A stretch of 37,488 nt of DNA from Planctomycetota bacterium (GTDB taxonomy: Bacteria; Planctomycetota; Planctomycetia; Gemmatales; Gemmataceae). A model generated the notes under the pieces. That model searched no databases and had not been told where the DNA came from. It saw nothing but the letters and a program-made list of their open reading frames with translations. Positions 1 to 7,209 of the stretch are shown one piece after another (position 1 is the first letter of the stretch; each line of letters opens with the position of its first letter). Both the position numbers and the translations under genes were made by a program. The stretch covers positions 1 to 37,488 of the forward strand of contig JAKOSN010000278.1 of NCBI GenBank assembly GCA_029777335.1. The letters are read 5' to 3'.

Positions 1-150
1 CCCTTGCCCCAGGCTCCCCCCCACGCCGCCAAGTGGCCCGACTGGCGCAGCAGCAAGGGTCGCTCGCCGTTTCTCGTTGCTTTTCTCCTGCTCTTTGTGC
101 AACTGCTGGCGCTGGAGTGGTTCCTGCGCCGTCACTGGGGAATGGTCTGA
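1..150 (+). CDS. C-terminal end of a membrane protein (partial)
   Basis: The reading frame is open from the first base and ends at TGA 148-150, giving 49 residues. A basic stretch (WRSSKGRSP) is followed by one hydrophobic helix of about 18 residues and a short basic tail ending RRHWGMV. A last transmembrane helix followed by a tail of the type EWFLRR is common at the end of planctomycete membrane proteins with a VWA or glutamine-amidotransferase-like domain, but that domain lies outside the window. The frame and the helix are seen directly; the family is a guess. The next gene starts about 40 bases downstream on the same strand. Confidence 0.6.
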   Translation, partial: PLPQAPPHAAKWPDWRSSKGRSPFLVAFLLLFVQLLALEWFLRRHWGMV

Positions 151-190
151 TCGGTTCCCCCGCCCTCGTTCGCTGTGCAGGATGACCGGC

Positions 191-1102
191 ATGCGCATTG
201 TCTCGCTGATCGCCAGTGCCACCGAGATTGTCTGGGCCCTGGGTTGTGAGCACCACCTGGTCGGACGTTCGCACGAGTGCGATTTCCCCCCCGCGATCCG
301 CTCCTTGCCTGTCTGCACCGCCCCGCGTTTCAACATTGAAGGCAGCAGCCTGGAGATCGATCAACGCGTCAAGGAAGCGCTTGCGCAGGAACGCTCGGTG
401 TATCGCGTCGACGGCGAACGTTTGCGTGCTTTGCGGCCCGACGTGATCCTCACCCAGTCGCAGTGTGAGGTCTGCGCGGTCAGTCTGCGCGAGGTGGAAC
501 AGACCCTCTGCGCCTGGCGCGAAGGGCAACCCCGCGTGGTCACTCTTGTGTCCGAGGGGTTGCACGAGGTCTGGGACGATATGCACAAGGTGGCCCAGGT
601 GCTGCACCTCCCCGAGCGGGGCCACGAAGTGGTGGCGGGCCTGCACAGGCGCGTGGAAGCAATCACCCGGCAGGCACGGCGTTGTCAGCCCGCTCCGCGC
701 GTTGCCTGCCTGGAGTGGCTCGCCCCATTGATGGCCGCCGGCAACTGGATGCCGGAGCTGGTGGAGCGCGCTGGCGGAATCAATCTCCTGGGGACGGCGG
801 GCCACCATTCGCCCTGGGTAAGCTGGGAACAGTTGTGTCACGCCGCGCCAGAGGTTATTCTGGTGCTGCCCTGTGGCTTCGACCTGGCACGAACACGTCG
901 GGAGATGCCGGCGCTCACCGGCCATCCCTCCTGGCCCACGTTGCCCGCGGTGCGCCTGGGGCGTGTTTTTCTGCTGGATGGCAACCAGTACTTCAACCGG
1001 CCCGGTCCTCGTCTGGTGGATTCGCTGGAGATTCTTGCGGAGATTCTCCATCCCGAACAGTTCTCGTTCGGCCATCGCGGGGTGGGCTGGGAACCCCTTT
1101 GA
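191..1102 (+). CDS. BtuF-like (cobalamin/Fe-type) periplasmic-binding-fold protein
   Basis: The 303-residue protein begins MRIVSLIASATEIVWALG, the typical opening of BtuF-type helical-backbone metal-receptor domains, and continues with GRSHECDFP and a VLPCGFDL stretch near the C-terminus. This family binds cobalamin or ferric chelates for ABC uptake. The protein has no signal peptide or lipobox, and no permease or ATPase gene is adjacent, so it may be one of the cytoplasmic cobalamin-binding-like proteins and not a true transporter component. ATG 191 is preferred because GGA lies 8 bases upstream; ATG 182 (MTG...) is in frame and possible. The frame is open further 5', but that part overlaps the upstream gene and does not look like protein. 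The fold is fairly certain, the ligand is not. Confidence 0.8.
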   Translation: MRIVSLIASATEIVWALGCEHHLVGRSHECDFPPAIRSLPVCTAPRFNIEGSSLEIDQRVKEALAQERSVYRVDGERLRALRPDVILTQSQCEVCAVSLREVEQTLCAWREGQPRVVTLVSEGLHEVWDDMHKVAQVLHLPERGHEVVAGLHRRVEAITRQARRCQPAPRVACLEWLAPLMAAGNWMPELVERAGGINLLGTAGHHSPWVSWEQLCHAAPEVILVLPCGFDLARTRREMPALTGHPSWPTLPAVRLGRVFLLDGNQYFNRPGPRLVDSLEILAEILHPEQFSFGHRGVGWEPL

Positions 1103-1117
1103 GCGGCGGATCGATCC

Positions 1118-2503
1118 ATGGTCTCTCTCTCCCGTGGTTGGCGTCTTGGTTTGGGACTTTTTCTCGCGGGGCTGATTCCCTCTCTGTGTGCGGCAGCGGA
1201 TCCGCCCCCGGCACATTCCTACAAGGCGGGGGTGGCGCGCAAGGCGATCACTCCCGAGGCGGGGATGTGGATGGCCGGCTATGCCGCTCGTACCAAACCG
1301 GCGGAGGGAAAGGTTCACGATCTGGCCATCAAGGCGATTGCCCTGGAGGATGCCACGGGACGCAAGCTGGTCCTGCTCACCAGTGATCTGATCGGCATTC
1401 CACGCGAACTGGCCGTCGAGGTGGCCGACGCCGTCCGCAAACAAACGGGGTTGCCACGCGAACAACTGATGCTGACCGCCTCGCATACCCACTGCGGCCC
1501 GGTGTTACGCAAGAACCTGGCCGACATGTACGACATGCCAGCCGAGCAGCACAAACTTATCAGCGCCTATACCGATAAACTAAGGGGCTGGATGATCGAC
1601 ACCGTGGTGGCGGCTCTCAAGGATCTGCAACCGGCGCGACTGGCCCACGGGCAGGGGGTCGCGCGCTTTGCGATGAATCGCCGCAAACCCACGCCGCAGG
1701 GGTTTATCAATGCTGCCAACCCGGATGGCCCGGTCGATCATGCCGTGCCGGTGCTGCGGATTGAAACCCCCGAGGGAAAACTGCGGGCGGTGGTCTTTGG
1801 CTATGCTTGCCACAACACCACGCTCTCGTTCTACCAGTGGTGTGGCGACTACGCCGGCTTCGCGCAGCAGACGTTTGAGGAGAAGCATCCGGGCACCGTG
1901 GCACTCTTCTGGATGGGGTGTGGCGGCGATGCCAACCCGTTGCCGCGCGGCAAGGTGGAACAGGCCCAGGATTATGGCAAGCAACTCGCCCGCGCCGTCG
2001 ACGAGGTGCTCCACGGCAAAACCAAACCGATCCGCGGCGCCTTCACCGCCCGCTATGAGGAGATTGCCCTCCCCTTCGCCGAGATTCCTGGCAAGGAGAA
2101 GTGGACCGCCGACATGCTGAGCAAAACGTTCGCGGTCCGCAAGCGCGCCGAGCGCATGCTCAAGACCCTCGAAAATGGCGCCAAGATCGATGATCACTAT
2201 CGTCATTATCCGGTCCAGGTGTGGCAACTCGGCGATCAGGTGCTGTGGGTATCTCTGGGCGGCGAGGTTGTGGTCGATTATTCGCTGCGCTTGAAGAAGT
2301 CACTGGCCGGCGCGCGTACTGTGTGGGTGACCGCCTATGCCAACGATGTGATGGCCTACATCCCCTCGGCGCGGGTGCTCAAGGAAGGCGGCTACGAGGG
2401 CGAAAGCTCGATGATCTATTACGGGATGCCGACCAAATGGGCGCCGGCTCTGGAAGAAAAGATCGTCGCCACCGTGCACCAGCTCGCCGGCGTGAAGCGT
2501 TGA
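1118..2503 (+). CDS. Neutral/alkaline ceramidase N-terminal-domain-like secreted hydrolase
   Basis: The 461-residue protein has an N-terminal signal peptide (hydrophobic residues about 8-25, likely cleavage after CAAA). It then shows features of the neutral ceramidase amidase domain: KAGVARKAITP and WMAGYA near the start, the zinc-ligand-like TASHTHCGP (His123, His125), GYACHNTT and GCGGDANP. Neutral ceramidases hydrolyse the N-acyl bond of ceramide. Many planctomycetes carry shorter proteins with only this domain whose substrate is unknown, and this one fits that group because the C-terminal Ig-like domain of true ceramidases is missing. It starts 15 bases after the previous stop and is followed by the YkgJ-type gene after 25 bases, so co-transcription is likely. 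Confidence 0.88.
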   Translation: MVSLSRGWRLGLGLFLAGLIPSLCAAADPPPAHSYKAGVARKAITPEAGMWMAGYAARTKPAEGKVHDLAIKAIALEDATGRKLVLLTSDLIGIPRELAVEVADAVRKQTGLPREQLMLTASHTHCGPVLRKNLADMYDMPAEQHKLISAYTDKLRGWMIDTVVAALKDLQPARLAHGQGVARFAMNRRKPTPQGFINAANPDGPVDHAVPVLRIETPEGKLRAVVFGYACHNTTLSFYQWCGDYAGFAQQTFEEKHPGTVALFWMGCGGDANPLPRGKVEQAQDYGKQLARAVDEVLHGKTKPIRGAFTARYEEIALPFAEIPGKEKWTADMLSKTFAVRKRAERMLKTLENGAKIDDHYRHYPVQVWQLGDQVLWVSLGGEVVVDYSLRLKKSLAGARTVWVTAYANDVMAYIPSARVLKEGGYEGESSMIYYGMPTKWAPALEEKIVATVHQLAGVKR

Positions 2504-2528
2504 ACGGTCCAACTGAGGAGAGCGTGTC

Positions 2529-3338
2529 ATGGCCAGCGATGCTTCCACCCCGGACGAACCTCGTAGTGCAACGGTCAACGTCAAACTCACCATCGCTGGC
2601 CATCAGCTGGAAACACAATTGACGGTCTCCACCGCACCCATGCGCCCCCGGCAACTTCTGCCACTCCTCCAGAGCATCACCAACGCGGTGGTGGAGATCG
2701 CCGTCGAGGAGACGCGCCAGCGCGGCCAGACGATCTCCTGCAAGGCCGGTTGCGGGGCGTGCTGTCGGCAGATTGTACCCATCACCTACTCCGAGGCGCG
2801 CCAGCTACGGGAGCTGGTCGCCGCGCTTCCGCCAGAGCGTCAGGCAGTCCTGCGCCAACGTTTCACCAACGCAGTCGAGCATTTCCGGGCTGCCGGACTG
2901 CTCGACGAGGTTGCCCGCGCGAACCGGATGAACGCCGAGGAGCGTCATCACCTGGGGATGCGCTACCTGGCGGAACGTGTGGCGTGCCCCTTTCTGGAAG
3001 ACGAGAGTTGCAGCATCCATCCGCAGCGCCCGGTGAGTTGCCGCGAATACCTGGTCACCTCCCCGGCGGAGAACTGCGGGGCGGATGCGCCTCCTCATGC
3101 CCGCGTCGAGGTGGTCCCCTTGCCGCTGCGCGTGTGGAATACCGCTGTCGATCTCGATCGCGAGGCGCTGGGAAGCGAGCACTACCCATGGCTCCCCCTG
3201 GTCCTGGCGATGGATGTGACCGAGGAGTGCCTCGGCGATCCTGCCGCCCGCCCCGGCCCCGAGTTGGTCGCGGCCCTCTTTCGTCGGTTGACCGGGAAGG
3301 ATCTGCCGACACAACCCACCCCTGCGCCGGGTAGCTGA
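2529..3338 (+). CDS. YkgJ-family cysteine-cluster protein
   Basis: The 269-residue cytoplasmic protein contains the YkgJ-type (CxxxCxxCC) zinc/iron-binding cluster CKAGCGACC at residues 71-79, followed by CPFLEDESCSIHPQRPVSC and a later Cys (PAENC). The order fits the family, in which about eight cysteines bind a metal cluster. The function of the family is not established. The first 60 residues are a less conserved extension. GAGGAG ending 7 bases before ATG 2529 supports the start. It sits close behind the ceramidase-like gene, but a functional link cannot be read from the sequence. Confidence 0.85.
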   Translation: MASDASTPDEPRSATVNVKLTIAGHQLETQLTVSTAPMRPRQLLPLLQSITNAVVEIAVEETRQRGQTISCKAGCGACCRQIVPITYSEARQLRELVAALPPERQAVLRQRFTNAVEHFRAAGLLDEVARANRMNAEERHHLGMRYLAERVACPFLEDESCSIHPQRPVSCREYLVTSPAENCGADAPPHARVEVVPLPLRVWNTAVDLDREALGSEHYPWLPLVLAMDVTEECLGDPAARPGPELVAALFRRLTGKDLPTQPTPAPGS

Positions 3339-3477
3339 GTCGTGCGTCCCTGGCGCCTCGTTGCGCGGAGGCGGCCACGCCACTCGATTTCCCCACGACG
3401 GTTGGCAAGACGCTCGGCGGGGCCATATGCTGAACAGCAGAGGTTCGTCCATTCTGCTCCTTCGAGCCGTGGGCATC

Positions 3478-5067
3478 ATGATCAACACACGTCTGGGTGC
3501 CTGGATCATTGATGAATTGGTGGCGGAGGGAGGCACTGCTTCCCTCTATCGCGTGCATCGCGAAGACGGCACGTTGACATCGGTAGCAGTCGCCAAGTTA
3601 CTCCACGCCAACCAGGCCCACCAGGAGGCGGCGCGCGCCGGAATGGCGCGCGAGGCGGCGGTCCTTCGTCAGCTCGATCATCCTCATATTGTGCTGCTGC
3701 TCGAAGAGGCGGAACACGAGGGGCGGCCCTATCTCATTCTCGAAGCGATGGAAGGGGATCTGGGCACGCGCTATTTGCACAACCCGCTCCCCGCCCCGGA
3801 GGCCCTCGAGATCGCCATTCAGGCCACCCAGGCTCTCAAACATGCCCATGATCGTGGCGTGATCCACGGCAGCCTCAAGCCCGGCCATCTCCTCTACCGC
3901 GCGACCACGACCGGGATGTCCGTCAAGCTAACCGATTTCAGCCAGGCCTGGGTCTTTGCTCTTGGCACCCCGCCCCCCAGTGATCAACCTCTGCCCAATC
4001 CCGGTTTTCTCGCCCCGGAGCAGATCGCCGGCAAACCCCTGAGCCGTCGCTGCGATCTCTTCTCTCTCGGTGCCACGCTGTACACGTTGATCACGGGGCA
4101 ATCCTTTGCCTCCCTGGTGAATGGGCTGGGCCCCGACCGCTACGCTCGGGTTCCCCCTGTGCGCCAGCTGGCCCCCGATCTGCCCGAGGAGATCGAGGCG
4201 GTCCTGCGCGAATGTCTGGCGGTCGATCCAGCCCATCGCCCGGCCGATGCCGGGGTGCTTCTGCGCCGCCTGGAAAGCGTGCGCCGGCGCCTGGGCTGGA
4301 AAGCCTCGGTGGCGCTTCCCCCAGAGGACCAACCGCCCCTCCCTTTGCGCAGCGAATCGTCCGCCACCGAGGATCTCCTGTCCGCAGAACAGCGTGCCGC
4401 CCACGCGGGCGGACCCCTGCGGCGTTTCTTTCACCATCCTCTGGTGCTGGCGACGTTGTTGCTGATCACCCTGGGATTGATCGTCTGGGGGTTCCTCCCA
4501 CCCAGCGCCGACTCGCTCTATGAACGCGGCGCCGCGCTGATGGAATCCGAGGATCCCAACGACTGGCGCACTGCCTGGGACGACTATTTCTCTCGGCTGG
4601 AAGAGCGCTATCCCGATCATCCCTACAAGGAAAAGGTGGCCATCTATCGGCAGCGCGTCGAGGATCTGCGAATGCAGGATCGCGCGGCGGTGCGCGCCCA
4701 GCAGTCGCGTCCCCCCAGCGAGGCGCAGTGGTTCTACATTCAGGGGATGCGCTGGCGCCAGCTTGGCGAGGAAGCCCGCGCGCAGAAATGCTGGCACGAT
4801 CTGATCACCGCCTTCGAGGGATCCCCTTCCGAACACCCCTGGGTGCAACTGGCCCGCGAAACCATGGCCAACCCCGCGAGCCAGAAACTCACCGACGATC
4901 AGCGCTGGGTGGCAGTCCGCCGGGCGCTGGTGCATGTGCGGCAACTGGTCAAGGAAGGGAGGCAGTCCGAGGCGCGCAAAACAGTGGATGCGCTGAAAGA
5001 CCTCTACCACAACGATCCGACCGCCGCGGATTTACTCCGCCAGGCCGACAAGGAGCTGCAGCCCTGA
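3478..5067 (+). CDS. Membrane-anchored serine/threonine pseudokinase
   Basis: The 529-residue protein has a Hanks-type kinase fold at about residues 5-275, one transmembrane helix at about 319-340 and a helical, probably TPR-like, extracytoplasmic region. ATG 3478 begins the kinase N-lobe directly (MINTRLGAWIIDEL); in-frame ATGs at 3361 and 3427 would add an unconserved leader. The catalytic machinery is degenerate. The glycine loop is reduced to EGGTASLY. The HRDLKPEN loop reads HGSLKPGH, so the catalytic Asp is Ser132 and the metal-binding Asn is His137. DFG reads DFS (153-155). The ATP-contacting Lys (VAVAK, Lys40) and the DFG Asp remain. It probably binds nucleotide or acts as a scaffold without phosphotransfer; that is inference. 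It lies between the YkgJ-type gene and lepA. Confidence 0.85.
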   Translation: MINTRLGAWIIDELVAEGGTASLYRVHREDGTLTSVAVAKLLHANQAHQEAARAGMAREAAVLRQLDHPHIVLLLEEAEHEGRPYLILEAMEGDLGTRYLHNPLPAPEALEIAIQATQALKHAHDRGVIHGSLKPGHLLYRATTTGMSVKLTDFSQAWVFALGTPPPSDQPLPNPGFLAPEQIAGKPLSRRCDLFSLGATLYTLITGQSFASLVNGLGPDRYARVPPVRQLAPDLPEEIEAVLRECLAVDPAHRPADAGVLLRRLESVRRRLGWKASVALPPEDQPPLPLRSESSATEDLLSAEQRAAHAGGPLRRFFHHPLVLATLLLITLGLIVWGFLPPSADSLYERGAALMESEDPNDWRTAWDDYFSRLEERYPDHPYKEKVAIYRQRVEDLRMQDRAAVRAQQSRPPSEAQWFYIQGMRWRQLGEEARAQKCWHDLITAFEGSPSEHPWVQLARETMANPASQKLTDDQRWVAVRRALVHVRQLVKEGRQSEARKTVDALKDLYHNDPTAADLLRQADKELQP

Positions 5068-5092
5068 GGGTGACAGGGGGGCAACCGGCTGC
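5068..5092 (+). repeat. Intergenic 25-base repeat, copy A
   Basis: This stretch begins at the first base after the pseudokinase stop and matches 9176-9200 at 21 of 25 positions. Both copies lie just behind a stop codon and ahead of the next gene. The common core has the form CAGG-R-GGGCAACC-S-GCTGC. Copy A overlaps the proposed lepA -35 element. Confidence 0.45.
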
Positions 5093-5098
5093 TACACT
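5070..5098 (+). promoter_or_regulatory. Sigma70-type promoter for lepA
   Basis: GTGACA (5070-5075, five of six matches to TTGACA) is separated by exactly 17 bases from TACACT (5093-5098, four of six matches to TATAAT). Transcription would start near 5105, giving a leader of about 85 bases before lepA at 5191. It is read from spacing and consensus only. Confidence 0.45.
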
Positions 5099-5107
5099 AG
5101 TTCTAGT
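5096..5107. promoter_or_regulatory. Perfect inverted repeat over the lepA -10/start site
   Basis: ACTAG-TT-CTAGT is a perfect 5-base inverted repeat with a 2-base spacer. It overlaps the last bases of the proposed -10 hexamer and the predicted transcription start, where a repressor operator would be placed. It is short and could be chance. Confidence 0.25.
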
Positions 5108-5190
5108 TGGGCCCCGCGGTGATCGGCGTACGTGAGCCGGCCCCACCGGGTGGGAGTTCAGGCCCGTCACGAACCAGCGCAGACCCAGCC

Positions 5191-6990
5191 ATGAGCGATC
5201 CGCGTTTTATTCGCAATTTCAGCATCATTGCCCACATTGACCACGGCAAGAGCACGCTGGCCGATCAGCTGCTCCTGCGTACCGGGGCCATCAGCCAGCG
5301 CGATTTCCGCAACCAGGTCCTCGACGACATGGATCTGGAACGCGAACGGGGCATCACCATCCAGATGCACCCGGTCACGGTCTACCACACCTATCAGGGG
5401 CAGAAATACGAGCTGAACCTGATCGACACCCCTGGCCACGTGGATTTCAACTACGAGGTTTCGCGCAGCCTCGCCGCCTGTGAAGGCGCGATCCTCCTGG
5501 TCGATGCTTTTCAGGGCGTCCAGGCCCAGACCGTGGCCAACGCCTATCTCGCCATCGAGCACGATCTCACCATCGTCCCGGTGCTCAACAAGATCGATAT
5601 GCCCATTGCGCGCCCGGACGCTGTGATTGCCGAGATGGAGCAAGCCGTTGGCGTCAAACCCGAGGAAGTGCTGCGCGCCAGCGCCAAGACGGGCCTGGGG
5701 ATCGACGAGGTGCTCGCCGCCATTATCGAGCGCATCCCTCCTCCCAAGGGACAGCCCGAGGCGGCCGTGCAGGCACTCGTTTACAACAGCCATTTCGACA
5801 CCTACAAGGGAGTGGTGGTCTACATCCGGGTGATGCAAGGCACCCTGCGCAAGGGGCAGCGAATCAAGCTGATGCGCGGCAACACCGAGCATGAAATCAC
5901 CGAGATGGGCCAGTTCCGCCCCACCCCCACGGGCTGCGACAGCCTGTCGGCCGGCCAGGTCGGGTATTTCACGGCGCAGATCAAAAATCTCTCCGATGTC
6001 CACATTGGCGACACCGTCACCGATGCGCTCCATCCCACGGACACCGCGCTCCCGGGCTACAAGGAGCCCAAGCCGATGGTGTTCAGTGGACTTTACCCGG
6101 TGAACAACAACGACTTCGAGGAGTTGCGCGAAGCCCTGGCCAAGCTGCGTCTGAACGATTCGAGCTTCACCTACCAACCAGAAGTTAGTGAAGGGCTTGG
6201 GTTTGGGTTCCGCTGCGGCTTTCTGGGGATGCTTCATCGCGAGATTATCCAGCAACGCCTGGAACGCGATAGCGAACTCGACCTGGTGCAGACTGCGCCC
6301 AACGTGACCTACGAGATCCTGTCGCGCAAGGGAGAGATTCTGGAGATTGATAGTCCGCAAAAGGTCCCCGATGCCGGCCAGATCGAGGAGTTTCGCGAGC
6401 CATTTGTGCGCATCAACTTCCTGCTCCCCGCCGAGAACATTGGCGACCTGATGCAGATGTGCAGTGAACGGCGGGGGGTCTATGTGCGTACCGAATACCT
6501 GAGTCCCACGCGCGCCATCCTGGTTTACGAGATGCCGCTCGCCGAGGTGATCTACGACCTGTACGACAAGCTGAAGTCCGTCACGCACGGTTACGGCACG
6601 ATGGATTACGATTTCCTGGGCTACCGGGCCGCCGATCTGGTGCGACTCGATGTGCTGGTACACCACAAACGGGTCGATGCCCTGTCGACCATTGTGCACC
6701 GAGCGACGGCCGACCGTCGTGGGCGCAAGTTGTTGAAGAAGTTGCGCGAGGAAATCGATCGCCATCTGTTCGAGGTGGTCCTCCAGGCGGCAGTCGGTTC
6801 GCGCATCATCGCCCGGGAAAGCATCGCCCCGATGAAGAAGAATGTGACCGCCAAGTGCTACGGCGGGGACATCACACGCAAGCGTAAGTTGTGGGCGAAG
6901 CAGGCCGAAGGGAAGAAACGCATGAAGCAAATCGGCCAGGTCGACATCCCCCAGGAAGCCTTCCTCGCGGTGCTGGAATCGGATCAGTGA
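5191..6990 (+). CDS. lepA: Elongation factor 4 (LepA), ribosome back-translocating GTPase
   Basis: The 599-residue protein matches LepA in length and sequence throughout. It begins FIRNFSIIAHIDHGKST (G1), followed by RERGIT (G2 region), DTPGHVDF (G3), NKID (G4) and SAKTG (G5). Then come domain II, the EF-G-like domains with GFGFRCGFLGMLHREI, and the LepA-specific C-terminus with KKNVTAKCYGGDITRKRKLWAKQAEGKKRMK. EF4 binds stalled ribosomes and promotes reverse translocation. ATG 5191 (MSDPRFIRN) gives the family length; the in-frame start at 5107 would add 28 residues that do not look conserved. No clear Shine-Dalgarno precedes ATG 5191, so initiation may be weak or leader-dependent. A candidate promoter lies at 5070-5098. 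Confidence 0.97.
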   Translation: MSDPRFIRNFSIIAHIDHGKSTLADQLLLRTGAISQRDFRNQVLDDMDLERERGITIQMHPVTVYHTYQGQKYELNLIDTPGHVDFNYEVSRSLAACEGAILLVDAFQGVQAQTVANAYLAIEHDLTIVPVLNKIDMPIARPDAVIAEMEQAVGVKPEEVLRASAKTGLGIDEVLAAIIERIPPPKGQPEAAVQALVYNSHFDTYKGVVVYIRVMQGTLRKGQRIKLMRGNTEHEITEMGQFRPTPTGCDSLSAGQVGYFTAQIKNLSDVHIGDTVTDALHPTDTALPGYKEPKPMVFSGLYPVNNNDFEELREALAKLRLNDSSFTYQPEVSEGLGFGFRCGFLGMLHREIIQQRLERDSELDLVQTAPNVTYEILSRKGEILEIDSPQKVPDAGQIEEFREPFVRINFLLPAENIGDLMQMCSERRGVYVRTEYLSPTRAILVYEMPLAEVIYDLYDKLKSVTHGYGTMDYDFLGYRAADLVRLDVLVHHKRVDALSTIVHRATADRRGRKLLKKLREEIDRHLFEVVLQAAVGSRIIARESIAPMKKNVTAKCYGGDITRKRKLWAKQAEGKKRMKQIGQVDIPQEAFLAVLESDQ

Positions 6991-7073
6991 CATGAGCCAG
7001 CCCGAACTTCCCCGGCGCTCTTGTGCTGGCCCGCAAAACTGGTGTAGTATCGCTCGCCGGCGGGGAGGAGTGG

Positions 7074-7102
7074 TTTTCCTGCGCCCGGCGAAAACGTATA
7101 AT
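7074..7102 (+). promoter_or_regulatory. Possible promoter for the signal peptidase gene
   Basis: TATAAT at 7097-7102 is a perfect -10 hexamer. The hexamer 17 bases upstream, TTTTCC, is a poor -35. A second weaker pair, TTGTGC (7021-7026) and TAGTAT (7045-7050) at 18 bases, lies upstream. Either would give a leader of about 100-150 bases before ATG 7210. The whole 219-base gap 6991-7209 shows no convincing gene. Confidence 0.35.
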
Positions 7103-7209
7103 CGCAACAGGGAGGAAGGCTGGAGCAGCGTGGCGCTCTGGGTAATACCGCTCCCTGTCGCCGCGGGACTGGCACCCGGCCCGAGTTCCCTCTTCACGCA
7201 CGGTGTCGC

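Noticed and set aside
5091..5120. Resemblance to a cloning-vector polylinker (ACTAGTTCTAG)
   Set aside because: The match is only about 11 bases, and genomic coding sequence continues on both sides, so contamination is unlikely.
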